Under the pieces are notes generated by a model that saw nothing but the letters and a program-made list of their open reading frames with translations, was not told where the DNA came from and ran no database searches. Below, piece by piece: positions 11,923 through 24,299 of a stretch of 64,000 bases of DNA; position 1 is the stretch's first letter, and each line of letters starts with the position of its first letter. Origin of the DNA: Dicaeum eximium. Its lineage: Eukaryota > Chordata > Aves > Passeriformes > Dicaeidae. Both the position numbers and the translations under genes were made by a program. The stretch is taken from assembly GCA_013396995.1 (NCBI GenBank), contig VWZP01002206.1:57542-121541 (forward strand), written 5' to 3'.

Positions 11923-14900
11923 AAGTCCTCAACATTTTAGGCAGGACTGGAGGTGAGAAAGATGGGGTGCTGTAGCTGTGCTGTAGCTCATTGCAACCCA
12001 GCCAAGTTTTCCTTTATTTTGTCAGCCTCCTGCTTCATTCTGAATGGAGTTTGGTGTTTTTCTCTTTGGGAGCTGAGTGCCTTGTGCATGTGACAGCCTT
12101 GAAGGCTTTAACATCCAGCCTGTTCCTGGCAGTGTTGGTTCCCTGGCGCGGCCAAACTTTGTCTTAACCCTGATCAAAACCTGTGTGCTGTGACAAGTGC
12201 TTGCTGAGGCCAGTGGTACCACGGCTATAGGACCAAAGGACAAAAACTCTGGTTTGGATGTGTTTCTTTGCATCTACACAAACACACAGAAACAAGCTGT
12301 TGTGTTCTTACCAGCCATCCCTCACAGTCTCTCTGTCCCACACTCCTGCAAACATGCATTTGCTGAAAAACATCCCAAGTGCTGCACGTGATCCTCTCCT
12401 GCAGAGAGGATGGGAGAGCAAACACCGTGTGACGAGCTCTGTTTGCATTGTGTGATGCTCTTCTGAGCAGAAGGACTCCCAGCAGAAGACACTTTATTGT
12501 CCACAAGGGCAGGTGACCAGACTGGGCAGGCAGGGATTTTACAAGTAGGTGGGATGTGGAGCAGTGGGCTAAAGTTGCTGTCCCCCTCTCTGGCATTGGC
12601 TTTTATTTTCCAAAACGTGTGATGACAGCAGAACAGTGGACAAGGGAAGTAGGTTTGCATTTTAAATACACAGGAGGTGTCATCACTGAGCTGTTGTTGA
12701 CTTCTCTCTTGGCCCTGTAACAGTGGCATCACTCTTCTGTCCTGTTCACCCCACTTGTTTAATGGGATTATTAGTATGGATGTGTTTGCTTCCCAGGAGT
12801 GTCCTGAAAATCAGTTAAAGTTGTAAAAGTGTGTTAAAGAAGTTTCTCAGTACTGCTTTAAAAATTAAAAAACCTTAAAAATTTAAATTTAAGAACTTCT
12901 TGGTTTCTTTTAGTAAAGATAAGTTTAGTTCCTCCTCTGCTGGAGTTTCCTCCTTGCATTTTTCCTGATGCTTGTGTGTGGTATCCCATGGCTCTTCCAG
13001 TCTGCATCCTGCTTTATAAAATGTTACATTTTATCCTGTATTGGAGATTTTCAGATTTTCAGTGTGTATCTTATTACACAGAATAGGAATAGGAGGCAAC
13101 CTTCAAAATTTGGGCTGTAAAACTTCTTCCCCTTTGGATGACATAGAGGACTTCTCATGCTTAATTGAAAGGTTCAGGATTCTATTTTCAAGACTTCTGT
13201 GCTAGTGAAAGTTAGAGAGCTCTTTTTGCGGATTACTTGTGGCCAGGACTGATTTCTTGTCCAAAAATTAAACTCTTTTAGCAGTTTTTTCAAAAGACAA
13301 CTGGGGAGCCAGTGTCAAGAGGGGGTAGAGTTAAGAGGAACACTTTCTGTAGCATTTAAATGAAATATTTTTTGAAGGGGATCCTTCCAAGGGCATCATC
13401 TGTAGGTGGTGTTAACATCCTTGGATGTTACTGGAAGTTGGATTGAAGATGAAGGGAGGGAACACGGACATGAGTGCTGGGAGGAGTGAAGAATTTGCTC
13501 TTGCAGGGCAAGGAAACACGGCACCTTCTCCCTTACAACTCTCACCTGAAGCCCATGTTTCTTTCCCCTCGTGGACTTCTTTGGTTCTCCTTTCGTTGTC
13601 TTTCCCTTCAGTATCAAAGCTGCATCTCCTGAAGGTTTTCTTGGCTTCTGGTACCTGAGTTCACACAGGGAATGAGATGAAACAAGGCAAACTTGGTTCT
13701 AATCGCTCTCTCGTCTAATTCTGCTGCATAATGGAGATGAGCAGTACTTACATAACAATATCTTGGGATGTTAATAGATTTAATAACCCAGAAAGGTGGG
13801 AAGAGGTTCTGAATTACCTATAAAATGGCATCTAACTAATGAAGTTTATGGAAGCTCATCTCTTTGAAGGAGAGTCAGATGGTAGGAGTGAGACTTCTGC
13901 ATGTGCTCAGAAGAGGAGACAAAATGAAGCTGCCTGTCCTAATCAGAATAAAACTCCCATTAAAAATAAGTTCTGAGGTGCTGGTGGATTATGCCAGTAG
14001 TACAGGGCTTCTAGTTCAAGTCTTGCAAAAATGTGAACCACACAGACTCCTTTAGATTTAATTTTTTTTTTCCAAGTGTTGATATGTTCCAATCTTGGGG
14101 ATTAGAACTCTGTATGTGCCCAGTGAAAACAATCGGTTCATTAATGCTGTTTTGTTAGACCTTGCCCCCCTCTTGCCATGGTGATAAGGGACCTTAATTA
14201 GATCCCAGAACAAATGCTGGAGAGCTTGACAAAAAGGAGAAACATGAGGAGGGGGTGGAGAAATACTGAGATGTTGTTAGCAGATACATGCGGAGAGCTT
14301 GTATCCTGCAGAGGAGAGACTGTGTTTTATGGAAAACTCTGGTTTCCTTTCCCAGGAACACAGCCTGTGCTGCTGGGCTGGAAACATCCACAGACAGTGT
14401 GTAGGATTGGCACTGGCAGCTTCCTGCACATCAGATCCTGCTCCATGGGCCCGGGAGATGGACAAGGAATGCGCTGCTGGCAGAGCTGTGGATTAAAAAT
14501 GTGTATTCCTAAATCTGTGCTGGATGATGCTGATGTTCCCCCTGGAGAAGTGGCCAAATCATTGGGCTGATTGAGGTGTTCATATGTGAACAAGGAAATG
14601 TCTGTGTGGGGAGGGTCAGAAAGGGAGAAGGAGGAGATTTCAGGGGATTTTTATGAATACCATTGGCAGAGAGGGCGTAAGCAAAAGAGGGGGAATTGTG
14701 GTGCTAAACAATGAAAAGGAAGGTTGGGAAATAATGCTAGCTGGAAAAAGGAAGAGAGCTTTCTCTGAGAAGGAGACCTCCATGTGGTTTCAAAAAAGCA
14801 AGGATGCAGAAACACGGGCATTAAAAATTATGAAATGCTGGGTTATTGTTTGTTTTCTATTACTGGGTGCTCAAGTTACACCTTCAAAACTTCCTGTGCC

Positions 14901-17900
14901 ATCGTTCGAAAGTAGAACATTAACTTCAGGTTAAAATCTCAGCTTTTCATTAACTGCATTTCCAGTCTGAAATTGGAGGACTGTGGCTATCAGCTCTCAT
15001 ACCTTTGTCTCCAGTCTTAAATTACCTGCTGCCTGATTAGTTGTACTTCATAATTATTCCTTACTTAAATTACCTTTCAATAAAATAAGACTATCTCTCT
15101 GAGTGTCTCATAGGAAGTGTGTTTTTCTGGCCACAAGACAGAGCAACTCTGAGCAAGTAATTTATTAATTTATTTTTCATTTTCATGTCAGGTTTTCTGT
15201 ATCACAGTGACATGTCTTGGTGCACAGGTGAAGATGTTTCAAGCGAAATTTATTGCATTACAAGATGATGCATAAAAGCCAGCCCTGTTGTCAAGGTCTA
15301 TCAAGCAGTTTAAAGCTTGGAATTGGATCTCTGTCTAGCCTAATATTTTAGAAACTTTTAAGTAAGAACAAGGTGTAATTCCTCTATTTGAAAAAATAGG
15401 CCTCTGCAAAGCATGCATCAAACCCGCCAGCATTTTGGTAAATATATCAAAAAGCAAATTCAGGTGCCTGTAGACCTACATCTCATTTAAACACATTATA
15501 GTAGGTGCTAAAGTAATCCTGTGAGAGGCAGGTGTTATCTCTGAGTAAATACAGAACTGTCCATCAGCCCTGATGATGTGAGAGTGCCTCCGTATGATCC
15601 CGAGGTGCACTGAGCTCTGCGTGCCTGGGAAGCCACAGGAACAAGTTGGGTGGCACTAAAAGGTCTGGGGTTTGGTGCTTTGTGCCAGTTCCTTCTGAGC
15701 TGGTTGGGTTTGGACAGGGTTTGGTTATCAGGAGTAAAAAAAGCTCCAGGTATCCTGGTTTGCTGCCCTGCTCGGGCTGGCTGTGACAGTGTTGCAATAG
15801 GCTCATTTAACAAAGGTAGCTTTGTTTTTCCTGAAATGTGTTCAGGAAACAGGAACTATTTGAAGTTTGCTAAGTACGAGATGTCTTCAGTTTCTTACTC
15901 ATCCACTATTTCTGTGTGTTTCCAATACCTCTCTTTAGGATATTTATTCAAGGTTAACAGAACCTTCTTTACAGTTCTTGCTGTTCTTTCAAAACCGTGG
16001 GTTTCATTATTTTTTAATTTATCTAGAGAGCACGGTGGCCTTAAACATCCCAGAATATCCAGTATTAGTTTCTGTTTTGCAAGAAGAGAAATAGGCTCCT
16101 CTTTGGAACTGAATGGGAACTGAGGTGGTTCAGTTTAAGTTTTTTTTCCTTTGCAGACTGAGAGTGACTGTTTAAGCTTAAACCAGTTGTGGGAGTTACA
16201 AAGATGATTTCATGGACCCTCAATGGAAAGGAATTTCAGATAAATACATACAAGATGTATGTGTGTATATGTATATATGCAGTTTTAGTAACATTCATAA
16301 AATAAGAGATAAAGGTAAAGTAGAGGGAGGAGATTAGAATTTCCAGATGGCTGAGATGGAGGAGTGAGGAAGGTGAGCAGCAATACCTCTGCCTGCCACT
16401 TAATTGGACCTCAGAATAAACTGGAGACCAGGTGTCCCTGCTCTGTAAACCTGTGGTCTGCAAAATTATTGTCAGATAAACGTTACTGCAAGAAAGAAAC
16501 CCATAAACTCAGGCTTTTATGGGTTATAATGTTGTTAGTTGTAAATAACACCATTAAAATCCACCCTTTTCAGACAGATGCTTCAGGAAAAGTGACTATG
16601 AGCTCCTACCTGTCTTTAGGATTCTGGTTGCTGCAGAATTCAGGGAGGGTCTCAGAGGGCCTGGAGCTGTTCTAGAAGTGGCTGCTGGTGTGGTGTGCAC
16701 GTGGTGAAACCAGAGCAGCATGATGGAAATTGCCTTCAATGTTTTTAAAGCTGCAGAGGTTGCTTCTGTGTTGTACCTGTTGAACATCTTCGAGTTCTGG
16801 GGGCAGAAAAGGCAGGCAGAGGATAAACAAACTACATCACTCAATATTAAGTTGAACTCACTTATGGGTTTTAGTTTGAAAGGAATAAGATGAATATTTC
16901 TGTCTTCATTGTTAGTCCCCCCATGGCAGATTTGCTGTGTGTGCTGGTGATGGAACTGTCTGACATGGGTTGGAGGTGCTCCTGTCACAGCAGGAAATGC
17001 ACAGTCAAGGTACTAAATAATGTGATTAGATGATCTAGAGGATGCTGATAAATCATGATTTATTTTTTTGAGCTGTTGTTCCTAGTGCTTGTACATATTA
17101 ACTAAGAAGGTCTGTTTGGCTTTTACTAAGTCAAAACATTATAGGAGATTTTTTAAAGTCACAATTTAAAGCTCAGATTTTGAGTTAAATCTCAGAAATT
17201 TGCTCATTCCACCAGTGTCTGTCTGGTCTGCGTGAGAACAAAGTGGAAGTGCCAAAATGCCCAGTGCTCCCTGTTGCCCACGGCAGTCAGGGCAGCAGCA
17301 GCACATGGAAGGTGTGTGACTTCAGGAAGACACCTCTGAGTTAAGCTGATAAAACCTCTCTTTAATCCTTACTCTGGTTTCCACCTACTTCAATTAATTA
17401 TGGAGATGAGTTGTTAGTGGTGAGTTTTATGGAACCGTGTGTAAACAGCGTGTATAATGTAAACAATAAAGACCTCATTTGTAGATCAGACAGTAGCGAG
17501 ATAGGATTATTTCCTGGCTCAAAGCAGGTGTCACTTATGTGGGTAGTTCCCTTTGTGTGCAAGTTCCATGGCAGGCAAGTGTTTTACAGGGAATAGTGCA
17601 CTTTGGAGAGGTGGCTGGATTTTACAGCCTAGATTTGTACAAGGGCTGTCCAGCTGGTGCATCCACACCTGTGCTGGCTTGCTGGAGCTGTGTAATAATG
17701 GTGCAGCCACACCAGCAGAGAGAGATGTGTGTGGGAGAAGTCCTTGGTGGCCTGGCTTCTGCGTTTACAGTTTCTCCTGGGCTAATTGTTGAAGCCTTGC
17801 ATTAAAAAATGAAACCTAATTAAGGATTATGTGAGTTGAACAGTGTATTTGCAGCGAGTCTGTTCAAAGTCTTGATTCGACACCTCAGTGTGTTCTCTTG

Positions 17901-18391
17901 AGGGAGTTTTGTGATGTATCTGAAGTATGTCCAGGAACAGGACTGTAAGAGAAGGAATCAAGGTCGTATGGAAATGATGCACAGCTTGTTTAATACCAGA
18001 TCAGCAATCCAAGTCAGGGTTAGGAGTCACCTGCCAGGTGTGTGTGCTTGACCCGGGGAAGAGCCCAGCCCTGGGACAGTTGGTTGGCTGCTGTGAGGTG
18101 GCAGCTAAAGCTTGTCTTGGGGCAGGAGGAATAGCACTCCTCTTCTGCAGCTGGGCTGCTGTTCCTGCCTTCTTTCCAGCCCTCCTGGGCAGAGAAGTAG
18201 TCCAGGAAAAAAATTTGGGATGATAGCTGTGCCTAAGGGAAAGCTGGAGCTGCAGGGAGCTTCACACCACTGTCTCCAAAAAATACAGTTCTGGTCTGGG
18301 ACGTGCTTTAGCTGTGGTGTCTCTTGAGTGTTGTGGAACAGGAACAGGTGGCACCAGCTGGCAGGTCAGGGGTGCCCGGGCAGCAGAGCTG
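11923..18391. other. Unique non-coding DNA
   Basis: This is the longest stretch without a recognised dispersed repeat. It contains only short homopolymers and a TA/TG-rich patch near 16250-16280. Frames of 100-157 codons (for example 15650-16123, which begins with GTG rather than ATG) show no domain and no coding-like codon pattern. No RNA gene was recognised. Confidence 0.5.
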
Positions 18392-18768
18392 CTGTCAGCA
18401 GTGGTGTTGGGGTGGCAGTGGTGATTATGGGATGGCAGAGCCCAGGGAGCAGCAGTGGTGATGGGATGGCAGAGCCTGGGGAGCAGCAGTGGTGATGGGA
18501 TGGCAGAGCCTGGGGAGCAGCAGTGGTGATGGGATGGCAGAGCCTGGGGAGCAGCAGTGGGGATGGGATGGCAGTGGTGATTATGGGATGGCAGTGGTGA
18601 TTATGGGATGGCAGAGCCCAGGGAGCAGCAGTGGTGATGGGATGGCAGAGCCTGGGGAGCAGCAGTGGTGCTGGTGGGATGGCAGAGCCCGGGGAGCAGC
18701 AGTGGTGATGGGATGGAAGAGTTTGGGGAGCAGCGGTGATTATGGGATGGCAGAGCTTGAGGAGCAGT
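18392..18768. repeat. 34-bp minisatellite with a 20-bp sub-repeat
   Basis: A 34-bp unit built from GTGGTGATGGGATGGCAGAG plus a CCTGGGGAGCAGCA half repeats about eight to nine times. Unit starts at 18447, 18481, 18515 and 18549 are exactly 34 bp apart. Around 18560-18615 the array switches to a shorter 20-bp period (GTGGTGATTATGGGATGGCA), and variant units appear on both sides. The long open frames reading through it (227 codons on the minus strand, 113 on the plus) are products of the repeat, not genes. Confidence 0.95.
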
Positions 18769-19861
18769 GCTGTGGCTCCAGTGGCCATGCCCGTACTGGA
18801 AGAGCCTGGAGTCTGCGCAGGGCTGGATGATCCCACTGGCCTGGAATGGGGCTGGCAGGAAAGCTCAGCACTGCCTGGCTGTTTGATTTGTCTCCCTGGC
18901 TTCCCCTGCCTGATCTCCTTTGTGCTCCTGGCTGGAGGCTGCATCTCAAGCTGCAGATGGTCGCAGGGAGCAGGGCGGCGTGGGCTGGCGAGGGGCTGGC
19001 AGTGACCGGGTGCTGGCAGCCACCAGGCAAGAGGAGCCAAGCTGCTCACACAGAGCTCTTGCAGGACTGATTTACTGCTTGCAGGACCCTTCTGCAGAAT
19101 GCAGTAGCCTGTAATGTTGGTCTATACATATTTAAAATATAAAATTCATTACAGTTGTTCATCTTAAAACTACCTGGAGTTTCTCGTTTATTTAACCAAG
19201 TGATGTAGTCAAACTCGTAAGTGCAAAAATGTCCAGGAAATTAAATTAGCAAACCAAAAGTGATGGTGTGGAAGGGGGCAGGAGGTAATTAAAAGATAAG
19301 GCTTTGTAAAAAGCTTGATTCAAAGATTTGTAAGCAGATGTTCAGAGTGTAATCTTTTCTTTGTGTTCACTGGGAAGTTTCTATTTTATTCTTGCTTCTG
19401 AGTTGATGACAGAATAACAGTACAGCTTCTGAGTCTGTTGTGAACAAACTTCTGTGCGCTTTTTTTCATAAAAATTCTTTTTGCAGTATGTGGAAGTTTA
19501 CCACAGACACACCATGGCTGTATGATTGTGCACAAGTGCTAAACACTCTTAGTATCCATCAAATTTAGTTCTGCTGCAAAAGCAACACTCTGGCCCTGTT
19601 GCTTACTGGTGATGTTCATTAGCAAGTGTTTTTAATCATTTTTTTTTCCACAGAAGGTTAACCTGAGAGTAGAAAGTTATGGTCCGGTTGTGTAAAGGTG
19701 CTGTAGACTCCCAGTTCCCAAGGATGTCAGGCTGCAGAGCAAAAAAACTCCTGTTCTCCCATTGAATCATTCAGTGAGGGTTCCCTGTATGTAACAGGAG
19801 CTGGTGGATGTTCATCCATACATTGTGTTGAAGTCATTTTATTTATTGTACTTTCTATGTT
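18769..19861. other. Unique non-coding DNA
   Basis: A GC-richer flank of the minisatellite (to about 19080) passes into AT-rich unique sequence. No exon or dispersed repeat was recognised. Confidence 0.5.
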
Positions 19862-20062
19862 CTAGGAAGACCTGAAGCAGTGGCAGCTACAGGAGCCACT
19901 GCAAACTGGTCTGCCCCATCCCTGGAAGTGTCCAAGGCCAGGTCTGATGGAGCTCTGAGCTACCTGGGATAGTGGAGGGTTTCCCTGCCTATTTATATGG
20001 AAGGAGATGAGCTTTAATGTCCCTTCCAGCCCAGGCCATTGTGATTCTCTGATTGTCTGGTC
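19862..20062 (+). repeat. CR1 LINE 3' fragment
   Basis: The sense-orientation order is conserved: CCATCCCTGGAAGTGTCCAA, GGCCAGG, GGATAGTGG, then AATGTCCCTTCCAGCCCAGG and a GTGATTCTCTGATT tail. This is about 200 bp of CR1 3' UTR with substitutions and small deletions. Confidence 0.9.
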
Positions 20063-22559
20063 CATGTAAAATCCCACGTGTACTTGCAATTTAATATTTT
20101 CTGCAGTTGCACACCAACTTCTGATCTCCAGTGGTGGGTGCAGGCAGCGCCACTGGGCTCTGCAGGAGGGTCTCAGAGTAAATTTGGTTCTTAATCAAGG
20201 CTGGGGCTTCCTCTACTTGCTGAAAGCTAATTAGGATTTGCCCAAAAATATGCATTTTAAATGGCCTAATTGAGCTGTTCAGCAGTTTAATTTAGCTATA
20301 ATGGAGGCCTAAAGTTTTGGTTGTTGTTATCGGAGTAGGAGAAGACATTTATGGTTTGTGGTGGTCAGTGTGCAACAGTGTAGTTACATTGCAGCTCTGT
20401 CTTCCAGTAGAGAAAACCCCATGTTCCAGTGGAATAAAAAACAATCAGAATTCCATTTTTACTGACTTGGGTGCAACAGAGAGCAACCTTATCCCCAAAC
20501 TTACTGACTAAATTTGACTAGAGCCTTTCCCTGCTTCCTAAACTCCCATTATTGTTTTAAGGACATGTATTCAGTATTCTTGATGCCTGTCCTAAAGCTG
20601 CATAGAATTTCTGTAAAACACAAAATAGCTTGTGACACTTGCCATTTCTTACTACATATATGACCTCTGGAATATCTCCAAAGCTCTGGAAAAGAATGAG
20701 ATTTTTAGCAATGGCTACAGGCATTAAGGGCATAAATACTGTTGAGTATCAGTGGGATTTATGCTCCTAAGTTGCTGTAAATGCTTTTGAAAGTCACATT
20801 CAAAATGTATCATTAAGAACAAGATATGCTGCTAGTGGTTTTTAAAGCAGATGTGTGATATAGATGAACAATAAAATGAAAGGTGCTTTATAATGTTATT
20901 CTTGTGGAAGAATTGTTAAATACATAATTATTACAAACAGCTGAAGTTTTGAGAGCTTTCTTGTCAGGATTGCAGTTTGGTATGTTGATATTCATCCAGC
21001 TCCAGAGAGAAACCAAGGGACTAAGATTTCAGGGCAAAACGTTGTTAATCAAGAAGAAATTTCTATATATTCCTACTGAGACAAGAAAATACCCCCAGTT
21101 CCCAAGAAATGTTCTAGTACACTGATTGTTAAATGTAAATGAGACCCTGTCATTAAAATCCATAGATTCACAGTGCTAAATGACAAATTGCAGTTACCAC
21201 ATCACTTAATACACCATTCTTTTATTTTCATATCTTGCAGGTTTGTTACTGCTCAGCGGTGTCTGGGAGGTTTTCTGGGGATTTGGCCTGGTGGCTGTTG
21301 TGTCTGGGAGGTTTTCAGGGGTTCCAGGTGTGGCTGTTGTATCTCCAGTGGAAGTTTGTTTTCCACTGACCCTTGAATTTCCTGAAGGCAAGAAATGTGT
21401 TTTGCTCCACGAGCAGATTCCGCCTGCCTTTCTTTTCACAAGTCCCAAACTGTCTTTTTCCTGATGTTCCACATGCTCTAAAGATGGACCATTTCTCCCT
21501 CCTTCCTTCCTGATTTCAGCACTGCGTGTCATTATTTAGATTTGTAATTTCTGAGTTCTCTTCCTGAAGAGGTGGCAATTCCTCTGGGAACGTCTCCGGC
21601 GTTTTGGCTGTGCCCAGCTGCTCTCCCATCATATCACTGTGTATTTATGGGGCTGGGCACTCCTATTAGCAGTTGTAGTTACATATTTAAACATACTTCA
21701 CATAACTAATTATGTTTTGTGGCCTGTAGCCAAACTGACTAATTCTGCCTCCTTGAAGCTCCAGAAAAATACACATATTTAGAACGTGGCTAAAACTTCC
21801 CTTTAGCGGCTCAGAGACGTTTCCCTGAGGTTGGGCTGTTTTAAGTGGGCAAATAAAGGTGTTTCAATGTGAGAAAATGTGAAAATTTGGAACCAATTTT
21901 CCCATCTGTCTTGTCTCCTCCTTTTTTTTTTTTTTTTGAGCCTGTCTTTGGTGGCAGCCGCTCCCTGTTCCAGCCGAGGGGACTTGTTCTGCATGCATGT
22001 GCTGCTTGGGCTCCTTCACATTATCAAATGCAAAAGATTTGTCTTAAGTAAACTCCTGAGGTCTCTACTTTTTAAAAAATCATCACACAGGGCAAGAAGC
22101 TGGGCCAGCTGCTTGCATTATTGCCCCAGAGAGAAAATACAGATGAACCGTGCTGGAAATGGAAGTGGTTGAACTTACATTTAGAGTTGCCTGTTTTTAT
22201 TTGTAGAGCTAATTACAGACTTTTACAGGCAATTATCAAAAATTAGGAAAGTCTGGGAATCTTTTTGCCCTTGGTGTTGCTCTGCAGGTTGTGTGTTGCC
22301 TCTGAAATGCTCATTCCTGACCCGCTGCAGGCTGGGGCTGGGCATTTCTGCCTGGTGTCTGACTGTAATTCCATTTTGGAGCCCCAGCATCCCACCTGAC
22401 AGCTCTCACATCCTGCTGCCATCGTGCTAATTGCTTGGCATTCCCAAGATTTTAGTGCAAGGTGTTCACCTGCAGAGATCTCCCTCTCACAGGTGGAAGG
22501 GGGGATTTTTATTTATTTAAATAAATAATTTGGTTTTGCGAGCCTAAGTGAGGTTTGGA
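20063..22559. other. Unique non-coding DNA with a T16 tract
   Basis: No exon, RNA gene or dispersed repeat was recognised. A T16 run lies at 21922-21937. A near-repeat of the phrase TGTCTGGGAGGTTTTC occurs twice near 21260 and 21300, probably a small local duplication. Confidence 0.5.
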
Positions 22560-23060
22560 ATGGGAAGCCCTTAAAGGATAAAAGCAACACACATGCCTGT
22601 AGAGGTCAATTTAACTGGTACAGCAGCACAAAAACACACAAAGGACCCATGTAACAAAACCTAATCGGCTTTAGCTTGAGGGTTACCAGAACCCACATCT
22701 CTGAGATTGCTGCTATCAGTTACATTTTTACAGTTCAGCACTATTTTTTATTGCAATTGAAGCACGATATTTGTACCTATTAGCCTTTGAGTTTCCTTTT
22801 TAGCTCCCTCCCCATAAAGCAAGATGCAGCATTATTATTAAACTGTTCTCCGGGCTAAACACTGTGAATGTCATTCATGTCTGTGTTTATTAATAAAGCA
22901 GCAAGAGGGAGAAGCTTTAGCTTGTCTGGTTTACTTGACTTGCATCAAGGATAACTTTGCAAGAGACAGAGAGAGCTTTCAATAAGTATTCAAAATTGCA
23001 TAATGAAAAGGTTCTGGAAATAATTATAAAAATCAGACTGAAATCACTTTGGAGAATTGT
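22560..23060. promoter_or_regulatory. Candidate conserved non-coding element
   Basis: This block breaks the G+T-rich pattern of its surroundings. It is non-repetitive, low in homopolymers, balanced between strands, and dense in short words typical of developmental enhancers (TTATTAATAAAG, GATAAC, CATCAAAG/ATCAAGG TCF-like words, ATTGCAATTG C/EBP-like word). It lies directly upstream of the promoter-like cluster at 23105-23213. Conservation is inferred from sequence character only. Confidence 0.35.
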
Positions 23061-23067
23061 TGAGGGC

Positions 23068-23068
23068 T

Positions 23069-23096
<28 letters not shown>
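23068..23096. repeat. Poly-T tract (T14-AA-T13)
   Basis: Two long T runs are interrupted by a single AA. On the minus strand this reads as poly(A), but no retroposon body was recognised on either side, and TAA/TTA-like context suggests a simple homopolymer tract. Confidence 0.9.
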
Positions 23097-23100
<4 letters not shown>

Positions 23101-23104
23101 TCAA

Positions 23105-23213
23105 ATTGGCAATGAATGTAATGAAGACAGTCAGAAATAACCCCTGCCGCCCACGCAGGGTATATATAGAGATTGTATTTACTCTGCTGTGCAAGCATCT
23201 ACTGCAAGATGGC
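23105..23213 (+). promoter_or_regulatory. Candidate internal core promoter (CCAAT, EGR, TATA, YY1)
   Basis: Four promoter-type words occur in the right order and spacing for a + strand start. They are ATTGG (inverted CCAAT box) at 23105-23109, a perfect EGR/Zif268 site CGCCCACGC at 23148-23156, TATATATAG at 23161-23169, and the YY1 word CAAGATGGC at 23205-23213. A start about 30 bp after the TATA box (about 23190) would put CCAAT near -80, EGR near -40 and YY1 near +15, all usual places. CpG-containing sequence follows. The words are seen directly; promoter function is inference. Confidence 0.4.
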
Positions 23214-23253
23214 ACATTAAAATGTGAACAAAACAGCACATCCCCGCTCCTGG

Positions 23254-23523
23254 ATGCCGCAGTGCTGCTCGGATCTGATAAACAGTTGGAGTGGGGAGCC
23301 GTGCTGGGCGCGTGCAGCAGCTGCTGCCACAGCTCCTGCTGCCCAGGGCCACCACTCTGCCTCCACCCAACCTGGGCATCTTCTCCGCCTGCCCTCCTCC
23401 TCCTCCTCTTCTTCCCAGGGCAGTTTTCCAAACCTTATCCAAAACCTGGAGCGCTCAAACTTCCCAAGTTTGTGCAGTTCTCCCTGCCAGGTGTGTGAGC
23501 ACACCCAAGGAGTTGGGTGGTGA
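23254..23523 (+). CDS. Doubtful short frame downstream of the candidate promoter
   Basis: A 90-codon ATG frame starts about 65 bp after the predicted start site of the candidate promoter. It encodes a low-complexity product with an alanine run near residues 21-28 and a serine run near residues 48-54; no domain is recognised. At 23490/23491 the sequence CAG|GTGTGT is a good splice donor exactly 79 codons after the ATG, so this could be a first coding exon of an alternative transcript rather than a complete gene. The start context is weak (T at -3, C at +4). A chance frame in GC-rich DNA is at least as likely. Confidence 0.15.
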   Translation: MPQCCSDLINSWSGEPCWARAAAAATAPAAQGHHSASTQPGHLLRLPSSSSSSSQGSFPNLIQNLERSNFPSLCSSPCQVCEHTQGVGW

Positions 23524-24189
23524 TGATTTTTTGGTTGAGGTGGTATCTGCAGGATGTGGTGTCTGAAATCAACACAGCTCTTCCCTGCTCTTCAGCACCG
23601 CAGTTTATTTTCTTTCAGGTCTAAGCTTTTTTTTTTTTCCCCCATCACAAAATTGTTTCCAGTCCTTGTCGATGTGTGTGTGACCTTCAGTGGGTAATCT
23701 CTTAATTAATTTTTGTACTGAATATGCAGCATATTGAGATGTGAGCTTTAGACACTCATCTCGGAGGCTGTGTTAATTCTAAAAATCAAATGCATCAAAT
23801 TTGGCAAGAAAAGCCCAATTGCAAGTAACCAACCTCTTTCTGCTTCCCCCCTGCTCTTTCACCTCAAAAAATGTCAGATTGACTATATTTGCATGTGATA
23901 ATTTAGCATAAAAAGCACTTTGAGCACCCTGGAATGAACGTTTTGACATTCAACTGGATGTTTGCTTTTACATTTGCCATACTTCGGTGCACCTCTGTGA
24001 GAAATGCATTGCAGAATTTTTGTATCTGAGGTTATACAAATTGTTTTAAATGCTGGTAATTGATTCCCAGCTAATGCTTTCAGCATGGGTTGCTCGGGCT
24101 GAGAAGTGCAGGCAGAGGTTGAATTTGAAATTGGAGTTTATTGTGTTCCTGTCTTCTTTCCATTATGTTCTGAATGCGGGGGGAGAGCT
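23524..24189. other. Unique non-coding DNA
   Basis: AT-rich unique sequence with a T11 run near 23628. Nothing recognised. Confidence 0.5.
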
Positions 24190-24299
24190 GGTGGAGGGAT
24201 TTGGGGGTTGGTTGGTTTGGGTTTGGTTTTGGGTCCTTTGGTGAGGTTGGTTTTTGGTTTTGTGGTAGGTGGTTTTTTTGGGTTTGGGTTTTTTTTGAG
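24190..24299 (+). repeat. G/T-rich low-complexity tract with G-quadruplex potential
   Basis: About 110 bp consist almost wholly of G and T on the + strand, with GGTTGGTTTGGG-type words and many GG or GGG runs. It can form two- and three-tier G-quadruplexes and resembles degenerate TTTGGG repeats. Open frames through it encode only Gly/Val/Leu/Phe/Trp. Confidence 0.85.

Noticed and set aside
14653..14934. 93-codon ATG frame with a C-terminal hydrophobic segment
   Set aside because: No domain, splice or conservation evidence; its length is compatible with chance.
15650..16123. 157-codon + strand frame
   Set aside because: It starts with GTG, has no recognisable domain, and lies in G+T-rich unique DNA.
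18366..19049. 227-codon minus-strand frame
   Set aside because: It is generated by the 34-bp minisatellite; the product is a short Ser/Pro/His/Leu repeat.
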